DNA of 64,000 bases from Bacteroidales bacterium (GTDB taxonomy: Bacteria; Bacteroidota; Bacteroidia; Bacteroidales; Lentimicrobiaceae), in assembly GCA_016709025.1 (NCBI GenBank), contig JADJEQ010000019.1, positions 186,001 to 250,000 of the forward strand, given 5' to 3'. Made by a program: the position numbers and the translations under genes. Shown here in pieces: positions 27,268 through 36,155 of this stretch (position 1 is the first letter of the stretch; every line of letters begins with the position of its first letter). The notes under the pieces are model-generated. The model searched no databases and was not told the origin of the DNA. It worked only from the letters and a program-made list of their open reading frames with translations.

Positions 27268-27825
27268 CTATTTTTTGGCCACCCTCTCCGGGTTCTGATC
27301 CAGGAAGCTTTTCCAGCCGGTGTAGCTTTTTCCGGCAGTATCCGGCTGACGCTGAAAATAATGGCAGACAGCTACTGCCACGGCATCAGTAGCATCCATG
27401 AGTTTGGGCACATCTCCCATCTTCAACAGGTTGCCCAGCATTCCGGCAACTTGTTCTTTGGATGAGTTTCCGTTACCTGTGATCGATTGTTTGATTTTCC
27501 TGGGTGAGTATTCAAAAATCGGAATATCCCTGTAAAGACCGGCAGCCATAGCTACCCCTTGTGCCCGCCCCAGTTTCAGCATAGATTGCACATTTTTGCC
27601 AAAAAAAGGGGCTTCAATTGCCAGTTCATCAGGATGGTACTGATCAATCAGGCCCAGCACCGAAGTGAAGATCTTTTTCAACCGGAGTGGTTGTGAATCT
27701 TTAGAAGTGAACTTAAACACATCAAGGGTGATCAGCTCAATTTTCTTACCTTTATCGACAATTAGTCCATAACCCATAACCTGGGTTCCGGGGTCGATGC
27801 CAAGAATGATGCGTTCACGATTCAT
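27268..27825 (-). CDS. ruvC: Crossover junction endodeoxyribonuclease RuvC
   Basis: RuvC resolves Holliday junctions by dual nicking. The acidic active site is visible: Asp in IILGIDPGTQVMGYG, Glu in ELAIEAPFFGKN, and the C-terminal Asp pair in MDATDAVAVAVCH. I choose the Met at 27825 (MNRERIILG), giving 185 residues and the standard distance to the catalytic Asp. An in-frame Met at 27849 would add eight residues and overlap the divergent start codon of the next gene. The C-terminus extends about 20 residues past the domain. Confidence 0.95.
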   Translation of the reverse strand: MNRERIILGIDPGTQVMGYGLIVDKGKKIELITLDVFKFTSKDSQPLRLKKIFTSVLGLIDQYHPDELAIEAPFFGKNVQSMLKLGRAQGVAMAAGLYRDIPIFEYSPRKIKQSITGNGNSSKEQVAGMLGNLLKMGDVPKLMDATDAVAVAVCHYFQRQPDTAGKSYTGWKSFLDQNPERVAKK

Positions 27826-27847
27826 ATATTCAAGCTGGTAGGTTATC

Positions 27848-28870
27848 ATGGAGTTATCCGCAAAGGTAAAGAAATCCCTGAATATCGGCCTTCGTGCCCT
27901 CGTTGCACTGCTTGCATTCTGGTTTATTTACCGCCAGGTATTTACTACCGGTGATTTTGCGAACTTTAGCAGAGATCTTTCACAAAAGTTAACTTACCCA
28001 TCCTTCCGGTTGCTGATTATTATAGCATTTATTCTTATGCCTTTAAACTGGGGAATTGAGGCTTTGAAATGGAAGATGCTGATCAACTATATTGAAAAAA
28101 TAAGCTATTTCAATGCATTTCGATCTGTTTTAACGGGTATATCTATGAGCCTGTTCACGCCCAACAGGGTAGGAGAGTTTTTTGGCCGGGTTTTCACCCT
28201 CAAACTGAACGATCCGTTTAAAGGGGTGTTGCTAACCATCGCAGGAAGCATCAGTCAGCTGATAACCACTTTGTTATTTGGATTAATTTCTTCACTATTT
28301 TATATAAAACAATACATTCGTTTAACACAAACCTGGCAATGGTTTTTATATGCAGGGATTGTCATCTTTGCACTGGTAATTGGGGTATTGCTGGTGATGC
28401 TTTTTCTGCGTGCTCCTGTTTTATCGGCCAGGGTTCATTCTCTGATCAGGCCGGGATGGCATAAGATACATGAATACATTGCTGTATTGCAATCGGTTCG
28501 CAGAAATACTCTCTTAAAGGTATTGCTGCTCAGTCTTTCGCGTTATGTTGTTTTCAGCGGACAGTTTTACATTTTACTAAGGGCATTTAACCTTGAAATC
28601 CCTGTTTTTAACGCATTTGTCCTCATTTCTATGACCTATTTTGTCATGACCGCCATTCCTACTGTCGCTTTGGTCGATGTCGGAATCAGGGGCTCTGTGG
28701 CCATCTATTTTATCAGCATGTATTTTCCCGGAAGCGCTCTTGTTGCTACTTCAATATTATCCGCAACCACCCTTATCTGGATCATCAACCTGGCATTACC
28801 GGCCCTGTTTGGGCTCTTATTTATCAATCGGTTAACCATTCTCAGAAAAAGCCGTTTACATGGAAATTGA
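27848..28870 (+). CDS. Flippase-like membrane protein (LPG synthase TM domain family)
   Basis: A 340-residue polytopic protein of the lysylphosphatidylglycerol synthase transmembrane-region family (PF03706, formerly UPF0104). About eight hydrophobic helices are apparent, and the segment NWGIEALKWKMLI with FTPNRVGEFFGRV (about residues 98-110) is typical. Proteins of this family are thought to translocate lipids or lipid-linked sugars. The gene overlaps the next glycosyltransferase by 11 bp, which suggests the two act on one membrane glycolipid. The start shares a CATG with the possible upstream ruvC start on the other strand. Confidence 0.88.
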   Translation: MELSAKVKKSLNIGLRALVALLAFWFIYRQVFTTGDFANFSRDLSQKLTYPSFRLLIIIAFILMPLNWGIEALKWKMLINYIEKISYFNAFRSVLTGISMSLFTPNRVGEFFGRVFTLKLNDPFKGVLLTIAGSISQLITTLLFGLISSLFYIKQYIRLTQTWQWFLYAGIVIFALVIGVLLVMLFLRAPVLSARVHSLIRPGWHKIHEYIAVLQSVRRNTLLKVLLLSLSRYVVFSGQFYILLRAFNLEIPVFNAFVLISMTYFVMTAIPTVALVDVGIRGSVAIYFISMYFPGSALVATSILSATTLIWIINLALPALFGLLFINRLTILRKSRLHGN

Positions 28871-29993
28871 ATCATTGCCGGTTTTTTATACTTCGCTGGC
28901 TATTGTATTGGTATACATTTCTATTATCGGACGCTTAACTTATGGTTGGCTGAAACTGGAGCAGTGCGAAATCATCGGTTCGCTTCCCGTGACCATGGTT
29001 AGCATTATAATTCCTGTGAGAAATGAAGAGTCTGCGATTGGCAGGTGCCTGTCAGGTCTGCTGATGCAGGAATATCCCGGGCAATTAATGGAAATTATAG
29101 TCATTGATGATCACTCAGTGGATGCTACCCTTGAAATAGTGCGCGGAATAGCCGGCAATTCACCCGAAATAAGAATTTCCGTGTTGTCACTCACACTTGA
29201 AGAAGGGAAAAAGGCGGCGATTCAGCTTGCGGTGAAGTTTGCATCCGGATCGCTGATACTCTGTACCGATGCAGATTGTATTCATCCGCATACATGGGTT
29301 GGTTCAATGGTGAATTGTTTTGAAAACAGGAATCCTGTTTTTATTTCCGGTCCGGTTTTATTGCATTCGGGAAACGATTTTTTCGGCCGTTTTCAGGAAG
29401 TTGAATTCATGTCGCTGGTAGCTTCCGGGGCTGGTGCAATTGGGGTTCATACACCGATCATGTGCAATGGAGCCAATTTGGGCTTCTCAGCAGAAGCATA
29501 CCGTAGTCTGAAGACAGATGCAATGAAATCCAGCCTGGCCTCCGGAGACGATGTTTTTCTGATGTTGGCAATGAAAGAGGCCTATGGTGCTAAAAAGATT
29601 TTGTTTGTGAAAAACAAAGCAGCAATAGTGACGGCAGATGCGGCTGATTCGATTGCTGGTCTGCTGAGACAACGATTCAGGTGGGCTTCAAAAAGCAAAG
29701 CCTATCGCGATGGGTTCCTGATTTTAACGGCAGTCTCGGTGTTCGCTATGAATGCCCTGATCGTTGCTACTGCTTTGGCCGGACTATTTGATTATAAATT
29801 CCTGTTCCTTCTTTTAATGCTATTTATCATTAAGCTGGCTGCAGATCTCCCGCTTCTTATCTTATTTGGTGAATTTGCAGGGAAAAAGAGATTAACCTGG
29901 TTTATCCCTATAGCACTACCGGTAGTTGCTTTGTTTACTACTGTTTCGGCTGTCGCCGGCAATCTGGGGAATGTTAAATGGAAAGGAAGGTGA
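28860..29993 (+). CDS. Family 2 glycosyltransferase, membrane-anchored
   Basis: A 377-residue GT2 enzyme with an N-terminal helix (about residues 8-28), a GT-A domain starting VSIIIPVRNEESAIGRC, metal-binding LCTDADCIHP (about 137-146), and the acceptor-site motif QRFRW (about 273-277). Two or three C-terminal helices (about 290-375) hold it in the membrane. It would transfer a sugar to a lipid or polymer acceptor. Overlap with the flippase-like gene supports joint function. Confidence 0.9.
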   Translation: MEIESLPVFYTSLAIVLVYISIIGRLTYGWLKLEQCEIIGSLPVTMVSIIIPVRNEESAIGRCLSGLLMQEYPGQLMEIIVIDDHSVDATLEIVRGIAGNSPEIRISVLSLTLEEGKKAAIQLAVKFASGSLILCTDADCIHPHTWVGSMVNCFENRNPVFISGPVLLHSGNDFFGRFQEVEFMSLVASGAGAIGVHTPIMCNGANLGFSAEAYRSLKTDAMKSSLASGDDVFLMLAMKEAYGAKKILFVKNKAAIVTADAADSIAGLLRQRFRWASKSKAYRDGFLILTAVSVFAMNALIVATALAGLFDYKFLFLLLMLFIIKLAADLPLLILFGEFAGKKRLTWFIPIALPVVALFTTVSAVAGNLGNVKWKGR

Positions 29994-30072
29994 GTTTTCT
30001 TAAACTACATAAAATTGAGTATCCGACAACCAATTGATTTTCAAATTCTTTATGAGTTTATAACAACATTGA

Positions 30073-30762
30073 TTATTGCAGGTAACCTGTTTTCCTCCTG
30101 CTTATGATTGCTTCGGCAACAAGCAGGTCAAAGTGAGTGGTGATTTTAATATTTTCCTTGTTCCCATCAAACAAATGAATGCTTTGTCCCAGTTTTTCCA
30201 CCAGGGTTGCATCGTCGGTGAAAATTTCAAAACTGCTTCTTTTATATGCCTCCCGAAGTAACGACAGCAAGAAGCACTGGGGAGTTTGAATGCTTCTTAA
30301 GATATCACGTTCGATGGGGCGGTTAAGTCCATTGTCCAACATCCTTACCGAATCGTTGATTTCAATTACGGGTATCGCAGCACCATATTGCGCGGCCAGC
30401 AGGAATCCTGTCTCAATCGTTTCCTTACTAACAAAAGGTCTGACTCCATCGTGGATCGCAACCAGGGCTTCATTTTCAATTATTCCATCAAGGGCATGCT
30501 TAACGGATTCAGCCCGGGAACTACCTCCGGCCACCACAGAGTGTGGAATAGTGAAAGTAAAATCTTCACAGATATCCATCCAATGCTGAATATAAATTTG
30601 AGGCAGGGCTATGATAATTTTTATTTCCGGCGCATGGTTCGCAAACGCTTCAAGCGTATGCATCAGTATTGGCCTGTCTGCAATCGGGAGGAATTGCTTT
30701 GGAATATTGACTCCCATCCTGGAGCCTGAGCCTCCTGCAACAATTATAGCGTACCTGTTCAA
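30073..30762 (-). CDS. ispD: 2-C-methyl-D-erythritol 4-phosphate cytidylyltransferase
   Basis: A 229-residue enzyme that makes CDP-methylerythritol in the MEP isoprenoid pathway. The nucleotide-binding start AIIVAGGSGSRMGVNIPKQF (residues about 5-24), then VAIHDGVRPFVS (about 100-111), and ILRSIQTPQCF with TDDATLVE (about 175-182) match IspD. The length is standard. It is transcribed alone toward the convergent GT2 gene. Confidence 0.95.
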   Translation of the reverse strand: MNRYAIIVAGGSGSRMGVNIPKQFLPIADRPILMHTLEAFANHAPEIKIIIALPQIYIQHWMDICEDFTFTIPHSVVAGGSSRAESVKHALDGIIENEALVAIHDGVRPFVSKETIETGFLLAAQYGAAIPVIEINDSVRMLDNGLNRPIERDILRSIQTPQCFLLSLLREAYKRSSFEIFTDDATLVEKLGQSIHLFDGNKENIKITTHFDLLVAEAIISRRKTGYLQ

Positions 30763-30853
30763 TTAGTATGGTTTTAACAAACCTACATGAATTTTCACCA
30801 ATTCAAAAGTAAAAGTAAAAATCGGATTTAGCACCAGAATCAAAGTGAAGATA

Positions 30854-30883
30854 AATAAAAAAGTCCCTAACAGGCAGGGACTT
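30854..30883 (-). terminator. Rho-independent terminator of queA
   Basis: On the minus strand, AAGTCCCT and AGGGACTT form an 8-bp stem with a 7-nt loop (plus positions 30861-30883), followed by a T-rich tail (complement of 30854-30860). It begins 21 bp beyond the queA stop. Confidence 0.8.
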
Positions 30884-30904
30884 TCAAAAATGGGTTAAAG
30901 GTTT

Positions 30905-31960
30905 TTACAGAATCAGCATAGCATCACCGTAGGAAAAAAACTTATATTTTTCGTTGATGGCTTCTTTGTATGCTTTCATCAGGAAATCAAAGTCGGCAAA
31001 GGCTGCTGTCATCATAAGCATGGGAGACAGCGGCAGATGGAAGTTGGTGATCATTGAACTGGCAATGCTGAAATCATAAGGAGGGAAGATAAACTTGTTT
31101 GACCATCCTTTATATGGCTTGAGCATGCCCGAAATAGCGACTGAGGTTTCAACTGCCTTCATGGTTGTTGTACCAACCACACAAACCTGCTTGCGGTTTT
31201 CTTTTGCTCTGTTCACGATGTTGGCGGCTTCCTCTTCAATCACCAGTTCTTCAGAATCCATTTTGTGTTTGGTAAGGTCTTCCACATCGATGGCCCTGAA
31301 ATTACCGACACCGGCATGAAGGGTAACAGATGCGAAGGAAGAACCTTTAAGTTCGAGGCGTTTCATCATTTCACGGCTAAAATGCAGACCGGCAGTTGGA
31401 GCAGCAACGGCTCCTTCCTTATTGGCATAAATTGTCTGATACCAGTCTTTGTCTTCGGGCATTATATCACGCAATGCCTGCAGTTCTTCGGGTAACGGTG
31501 TTTTGCCAAGGCTTTCAATGGTTTTCTTGAACTGGTCATAAGGCCCGTCGAACAGAAAACGAAGGGTACGACCACGTGAGGTGGTATTATCTATAACTTC
31601 TGCAACCAGTGAATCGTCATCCCCAAAATACAGTTTATTGCCGATTCTGATTTTACGTGCAGGGTCAACAAGCACATCCCATAAGCGGGCTTCAGCATTT
31701 AATTCACGTAACAGAAAAACAGTAATTTTTGCTCCGGTTTTTTCTTTTTCCCCGGTGAGCAGTGCCGGAAAAACTTTGGTATCGTTGATTACAAAAACAT
31801 CGCCATCGCCGAAAATATCAAGGATATCGTTAAACATGCGGTGCTCAATGGTTTTCGTTTTACGGTTCAAAACCATCAACCTTGATTCGCCCCGGTTGGG
31901 AGCTGGTTGCATGGCAATCAATTCGTTAGGTAGGTGATAACGAAATTGTGAGAGTTTCAT
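30905..31960 (-). CDS. queA: S-adenosylmethionine:tRNA ribosyltransferase-isomerase
   Basis: This 351-residue enzyme transfers the ribosyl part of SAM to preQ1-tRNA to make epoxyqueuosine. The N-terminus LSQFRYHLPNELIAMQPAPNRGESRLMVL and the motif GAVAAPTAGLHFS (about residues 184-196) are conserved, with TLHAGVGNFRAI soon after and VVGTTTMKAVET later. The length is typical. Other queuosine genes are absent from the window. Confidence 0.96.
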   Translation of the reverse strand: MKLSQFRYHLPNELIAMQPAPNRGESRLMVLNRKTKTIEHRMFNDILDIFGDGDVFVINDTKVFPALLTGEKEKTGAKITVFLLRELNAEARLWDVLVDPARKIRIGNKLYFGDDDSLVAEVIDNTTSRGRTLRFLFDGPYDQFKKTIESLGKTPLPEELQALRDIMPEDKDWYQTIYANKEGAVAAPTAGLHFSREMMKRLELKGSSFASVTLHAGVGNFRAIDVEDLTKHKMDSEELVIEEEAANIVNRAKENRKQVCVVGTTTMKAVETSVAISGMLKPYKGWSNKFIFPPYDFSIASSMITNFHLPLSPMLMMTAAFADFDFLMKAYKEAINEKYKFFSYGDAMLIL

Positions 31961-32274
31961 TCGGGAAGATTTATATGGTTAAATGAGTTTTTGGAAATAA
32001 AAAGTAGCCTCTGTTCACCAATTATACAAATAAACTGTTGTAAGTTTGCAAACATTAAACAAACGATTTGTTAAGCTCTAATATTGTAAAAATCAGACGG
32101 TTTGACAATTGGCTGGTTTTTAGGGGGTGCAAAAATAATACAATTTTGCCTTAAAATCAAGGAATTGAGCAGGTATTTTTGTAAATTCGTTATTTTCTAC
32201 CTGTAACTCATAAAATATTTATACCTTTGCAGCCCTCAAAGCCGAATTTCTAACCCCTTAAAGCACAACGTACA
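31961..32274. other. Divergent intergenic region between queA and prs
   Basis: This 314-bp AT-rich spacer separates divergent genes and should hold promoters for both. On the plus strand TACCTTTG at 32222-32229 is a good -7 box for prs. A clear queA promoter and any riboswitch-like structure were not recognised. Confidence 0.5.
32199..32229 (+). promoter_or_regulatory. Probable prs promoter
   Basis: TACCTTTG at 32222-32229 matches the Bacteroidota -7 consensus TANNTTTG, about 45 bp before the prs start. The -33 region is weak: CCTG at 32200-32203 with an 18-bp spacing instead of TTTG. Confidence 0.5.
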
Positions 32275-33210
32275 ATGGCCACAGTGGTTAACATTTTCTC
32301 GGGTAGAGCCACCCGTTACCTGGCTGAAAAGATTGCTACCAGTTATGGTAAGAAACTGGGCGATGTGCTGATAACCGATTTTTCTGATGGGGAATTTCAG
32401 CCTTCATTTGAGGAGAATGTTCGCGGAAATGACATTTTCATTGTGCAGTCAACCTTTGCTCCGAGCGATAACCTGTTTGAGCTCCTGCTTATGATTGACG
32501 CCGCTAAAAGGGCTTCTGCAAGGCACATTATTGCTGTTATTCCATACTTTGGTTTTGCCAGGCAGGACAGAAAAGATAAACCCAGGGTTTCAATTGCTGC
32601 AAAACTGGTTGCCAATCTGTTGACTGCTGCCGGCGTTCAACGTATTATTACCATTGATTTGCATGCTGATCAGATTCAGGGCTTCTTCGATGTGCCGGTT
32701 GATCACTTGTATTCATCTTCAATTTTTATTCCTTACATCAAGCAGTTGCAGTTACCAAATCTGACCATGGCATCGCCCGACACCGGGGGTACCCGCAGAG
32801 CAGCGGCTTATGCCAAAATATTGAATACCTCTTTTGTTATCTGCTACAAACAAAGGTTAAAGGCCAACCACGTGGACACCATGGCCCTCATTGGGGATGT
32901 TAAAGGGAAAGATGTGATTCTGGTCGATGATATCATTGATACAGGTGGAACCATCTGCAAAGCAGCACAGCTCATGATGGATAACGGAGCTGCAAGCGTG
33001 CGTGCTTTTTGTACTCATCCGCTTTTGTCCGGAAGTGCAGTTGAAAGAATTGAAGCTTCACCTTTTACTGAAGTTATTGTTGCCGATACCATCCCGTTGA
33101 GGGCGGAAAGTTCAAAAATTAAAGTGCTGAGCACAGCATCCCTGCTTGCCGATGTGATCGGGAAAGTGCATAATTACGAGTCTATTTCGACTCTGTTCAA
33201 GTTTGAATGA
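32275..33210 (+). CDS. prs: Ribose-phosphate pyrophosphokinase
   Basis: A 311-residue PRPP synthase that makes phosphoribosyl pyrophosphate from ribose 5-phosphate and ATP. Key segments are SDGEFQPSFEENVRGNDIF (ATP site), RQDRKDKPRVSIAAKL, TIDLHADQIQGFFDVPVDHL and the PRPP-binding loop VILVDDIIDTGGT (about residues 217-229). The length is standard for class I. It leads a same-strand group with the L25 and Pth genes (48-bp and 125-bp gaps), though a terminator separates pth. Confidence 0.97.
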   Translation: MATVVNIFSGRATRYLAEKIATSYGKKLGDVLITDFSDGEFQPSFEENVRGNDIFIVQSTFAPSDNLFELLLMIDAAKRASARHIIAVIPYFGFARQDRKDKPRVSIAAKLVANLLTAAGVQRIITIDLHADQIQGFFDVPVDHLYSSSIFIPYIKQLQLPNLTMASPDTGGTRRAAAYAKILNTSFVICYKQRLKANHVDTMALIGDVKGKDVILVDDIIDTGGTICKAAQLMMDNGAASVRAFCTHPLLSGSAVERIEASPFTEVIVADTIPLRAESSKIKVLSTASLLADVIGKVHNYESISTLFKFE

Positions 33211-33258
33211 TCACCTGAAAAGGTCATTATATTTAACCACAATTAAACTTAAAAATTC

Positions 33259-33831
33259 ATGAAAACAGTATCTATGAGCGGTTCCCTTCGCGGGAACGTA
33301 GGGAAAAAAGATGCTAAAGCCCAGCGTAAAGAGGGCAAGGTACCCTGTGTAATTTATGGTGGTAAAGAGCAGATCCACTTTTCGGCAGACGTTACAGCCT
33401 TTAAACCGATTTTGTACACCCCTGCATCGAATCTTGTAAACATTAACATAGATGGTAAAGAGTACCTGACTATTCTTCAGGATGTTCAATCACATCCGGT
33501 TAGTGATAATATTCTGCACGCAGATTTTCTTGAGCTTAGTGCTGAGAAACCTGTAATTATTCCTGTTCCCATTCGCGTTACAGGAACTTCACCCGGCGTT
33601 TTGCTTGGTGGAAAGTTGATAAAAAAACTGCGTAAGCTAAAAATTAAGGCCCTCATTGAGCATCTGCCCGATGAAATTGAAGTTAGCATAAGCAATCTCG
33701 ACATCAACCAGTCTGTTAAAGTTGCCGACCTTAAGTTAAAGAATATAGAGTTTCTTGATATTCCTACCGCTGTTATTGTTACAGTACTTTCAACCCGGAA
33801 TGTTGAAACGCCTCTGATCCCTGGAAAGTAA
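33259..33831 (+). CDS. rplY: 50S ribosomal protein L25 (Ctc form)
   Basis: A 190-residue protein of the L25/TL5/Ctc family that binds 5S rRNA. The N-terminal 5S-binding domain (about residues 1-90) includes GNVGKKDAKAQRKEGKVPCVIYGG, followed by the larger C-terminal beta domain (about 95-180) found in the long Ctc form. The order prs-ctc-pth is common in many bacteria. Its start lies 48 bp after prs. Confidence 0.94.
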   Translation: MKTVSMSGSLRGNVGKKDAKAQRKEGKVPCVIYGGKEQIHFSADVTAFKPILYTPASNLVNINIDGKEYLTILQDVQSHPVSDNILHADFLELSAEKPVIIPVPIRVTGTSPGVLLGGKLIKKLRKLKIKALIEHLPDEIEVSISNLDINQSVKVADLKLKNIEFLDIPTAVIVTVLSTRNVETPLIPGK

Positions 33832-33850
33832 TTAACGGGATATGATTTTT

Positions 33851-33890
33851 AACCGGGGGGACGCGTTCTGCATCCTTCCGGTTTTTTTTT
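33851..33890 (+). terminator. Rho-independent terminator after the L25 gene
   Basis: AACCGGGGGGA (33851-33861) pairs with TCCTTCCGGTT (33873-33883) using G-T wobbles, and a long T run follows to 33890. It lies 19 bp after the stop codon and would partly separate pth from its upstream genes. Confidence 0.8.
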
Positions 33891-33956
33891 AAAGATTTAT
33901 TCTGTTTTTGAACAACTTTGCAATAGTTAACTTTTATAAAAATCCGATTTTCATTT

Positions 33957-34520
33957 GTGAAATACCTGATTGTTTGCCTCGGAAATATCGGTGAGGAGTA
34001 CGCCAACACCCGCCACAACATAGGCTTTATTATCGGCGATGCACTGGCTGCTGATTTCGGTGTCAGATTCACCACCGATCGGTATGCTTCCCGTGCAGAA
34101 GTCAGATTCCGCGGGAAAACACTGGTAATCATCAAGCCTACCACTTATATGAATCTGAGCGGCAAAGCATACCGTTATTGGCTTACCCAGGAAAATATCG
34201 CTGTAGAAAATTCCCTGGTGGTTGTTGATGACCTGGACCTTGATCCGGGTGTGCTCCGGATGAAACCGAAGGGAAGCGGCGGGAGCCATAACGGGCTTAA
34301 CCATATTATCGGGATTCTTGGGCACAACGACTTCCCCAGGCTCAGAGTTGGTATCGGAAACAATTTTGCAAGAGGATTCCAGGTTGATTATGTTCTTGGC
34401 CGGTTTACCAGGGAAGAAGAGAAGATTTTTCTGGAAAAAATTCCCCTCGCAATTGAAATGATCAAAAACTTTGTAGTCGCCGGTGCTACCCCGACGATGA
34501 ATCTTTATAATAACAAGTAA
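33957..34520 (+). CDS. pth: Peptidyl-tRNA hydrolase
   Basis: A 187-residue enzyme that frees tRNA from peptidyl-tRNA released by stalled ribosomes. The active-site regions are present: LGNIGEEYANTRHNIGF (Asn and His, about residues 8-24), TYMNLSGKAY (Asn, about 62-71), and VVVDDLDLDPG (Asp, about 88-98), then GSGGSHNGLNHI. The GTG start at 33957 gives VKYLIVCLGNIG, the normal family start. Confidence 0.95.
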   Translation: MKYLIVCLGNIGEEYANTRHNIGFIIGDALAADFGVRFTTDRYASRAEVRFRGKTLVIIKPTTYMNLSGKAYRYWLTQENIAVENSLVVVDDLDLDPGVLRMKPKGSGGSHNGLNHIIGILGHNDFPRLRVGIGNNFARGFQVDYVLGRFTREEEKIFLEKIPLAIEMIKNFVVAGATPTMNLYNNK

Positions 34521-34572
34521 CCGGCAAATATTCTTATTTAGTAGTGGGACCGGGCACAAACCGGTAATACTA

Positions 34573-34610
34573 AACATGCAGTAAAAAGTCGAATACTTTT
34601 ACTGCATGTT
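34573..34610. terminator. Perfect 14-bp hairpin between convergent pth and glyS
   Basis: AACATGCAGTAAAA (34573-34586) is perfectly complementary to TTTTACTGCATGTT (34597-34610) with a 10-nt loop. It lies 52 bp after pth and 16 bp after the glyS stop on the other strand. It has no strong T tract but may stop transcription from either side. Confidence 0.6.
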
Positions 34611-34625
34611 AAATATGTGGTAAAT

Positions 34626-36155
34626 TTAAACACCAACCGGCTTTAGCCGCTGTCTGATTATTTCTCCAACACTTTCAAAACTGATTCTTTCCTGTTGCAT
34701 CGTATCGCGTTCGCGAATGGTAACGGTATTGTCTTCAAGCGTCTGGTGGTCAATGGTAATGCAATAGGGAGTACCGATTGCATCCTGCCTGCGGTAGCGT
34801 TTGCCGATGGAATCTTTTTCTTCATACTGGCAGTTAAACTCGTATTTGAGCACATCCATGATCTGACGGGCTTTTTCCGGAAGACCATCTTTAGCAATAA
34901 GCGGCAATACAGCAGCTTTTACCGGTGCCAGGATCGGAGGAAGTTTCATCACCACACGATCGGAGCCATCTTCCAGTTTTTCTTCAGTATAAGCATAGCT
35001 CATCATGGCCAGGAAGGTGCGGTCGAGTCCGATGGAGGTTTCAACTACATAAGGGACATAACTCTCGTTGAGTTCCGGATCGAAGTAGGTGATTTTCTTT
35101 CCGGAAAACTTTTGGTGGGCACTCAGGTCAAAATCGGTGCGTGAATGTATGCCCTCAAGCTCCTTGAATCCTATCGGGAAATTGAATTCAATATCGCTGG
35201 CGGCATTTGCATAGTGAGCCAGTTTTTCGTGGTCGTGGAAGCGGTAATATTCAGCGGGAATACCCAATGAAAGATGCCAGTTGCGGCGTTCCTGTTTCCA
35301 TGATTCAAACCATTCCAGCTCGGTGCCCGGTTTAACAAAAAACTGCATTTCCATCTGCTCAAACTCCCGCATACGGAAGATAAACTGACGTGCAACAATT
35401 TCATTGCGGAAGGCTTTGCCAATCTGGGCTATCCCAAAAGGAATTTTCATACGCCCTGTTTTCATCACATTCAGGAAGTTGACAAAAATTCCCTGGGCAG
35501 TCTCCGGGCGGAGGTAAATGGTGTTGGCATCTTCGCTTACAGATCCCATCTGGGTGGAGAACATCAGGTTAAACTGCCTGACTTCTGTCCAGTTACGCGT
35601 ACCTGAAATCGGACATGCGATTTCGAGGTCTTCAATTAGCTTCTTTACATCCTCCAGATCATTGTTTTCCAGTCCTTTATAAAGCCGGTTTTTAGCTGTA
35701 TCAATTTTAGCCTGGTATTCCATAACCCGTGGGTTGGTTGCCCGGTACTGAGTTTCGTCGAAAGCATCTCCAAACCGTTTTGCAGCTTTCTCCACTTCCT
35801 TGGCAATTTTATCCTCATTTTTTGCCATAAACTCTTCCACCAGCACATCGGCGCGATAGCGCTTTTTAGAGTCTTTGTTGTCGATCATCGGGTCGCTGAA
35901 AGCGTCGACATGGCCGGATGCCTTCCAGATGGTAGGATGCATAAAGATTGCGGAATCGATCCCCACAATATTTTCGTGGTAACGGACCATGGCTTTCCAC
36001 CAATATTCCTTGATGTTGTTTTTAAGCTCGACGCCATTCTGGCCATAATCGTAAACCGCACTGAGGCCGTCGTATATTTCACTGCTCTGAAATACAAACC
36101 CATACTCTTTGGCATGGGAAATAATTTTTTTAAAAAGTTCTTCGTTGTTTGCCAT
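34626..36155 (-). CDS. glyS: Glycyl-tRNA synthetase (dimeric, eukaryote-like type)
   Basis: A 509-residue single-chain class II glycyl-tRNA synthetase, the alpha2 type rather than the alpha/beta GlyQ-GlyS type. The catalytic core shows YLRPETAQGIFVNF (about residues 221-234), QIGKAFRNEI (motif 2 entry), FRMREFEQMEMQFF, and motif 3 ETSIGLDRTFLAMM. The C-terminal anticodon-binding domain starts near residue 415 (LAPVKAAVLPL). The start at 36155, MANNEELFKK, fits the family. It is transcribed alone. Confidence 0.97.
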   Translation of the reverse strand: MANNEELFKKIISHAKEYGFVFQSSEIYDGLSAVYDYGQNGVELKNNIKEYWWKAMVRYHENIVGIDSAIFMHPTIWKASGHVDAFSDPMIDNKDSKKRYRADVLVEEFMAKNEDKIAKEVEKAAKRFGDAFDETQYRATNPRVMEYQAKIDTAKNRLYKGLENNDLEDVKKLIEDLEIACPISGTRNWTEVRQFNLMFSTQMGSVSEDANTIYLRPETAQGIFVNFLNVMKTGRMKIPFGIAQIGKAFRNEIVARQFIFRMREFEQMEMQFFVKPGTELEWFESWKQERRNWHLSLGIPAEYYRFHDHEKLAHYANAASDIEFNFPIGFKELEGIHSRTDFDLSAHQKFSGKKITYFDPELNESYVPYVVETSIGLDRTFLAMMSYAYTEEKLEDGSDRVVMKLPPILAPVKAAVLPLIAKDGLPEKARQIMDVLKYEFNCQYEEKDSIGKRYRRQDAIGTPYCITIDHQTLEDNTVTIRERDTMQQERISFESVGEIIRQRLKPVGV

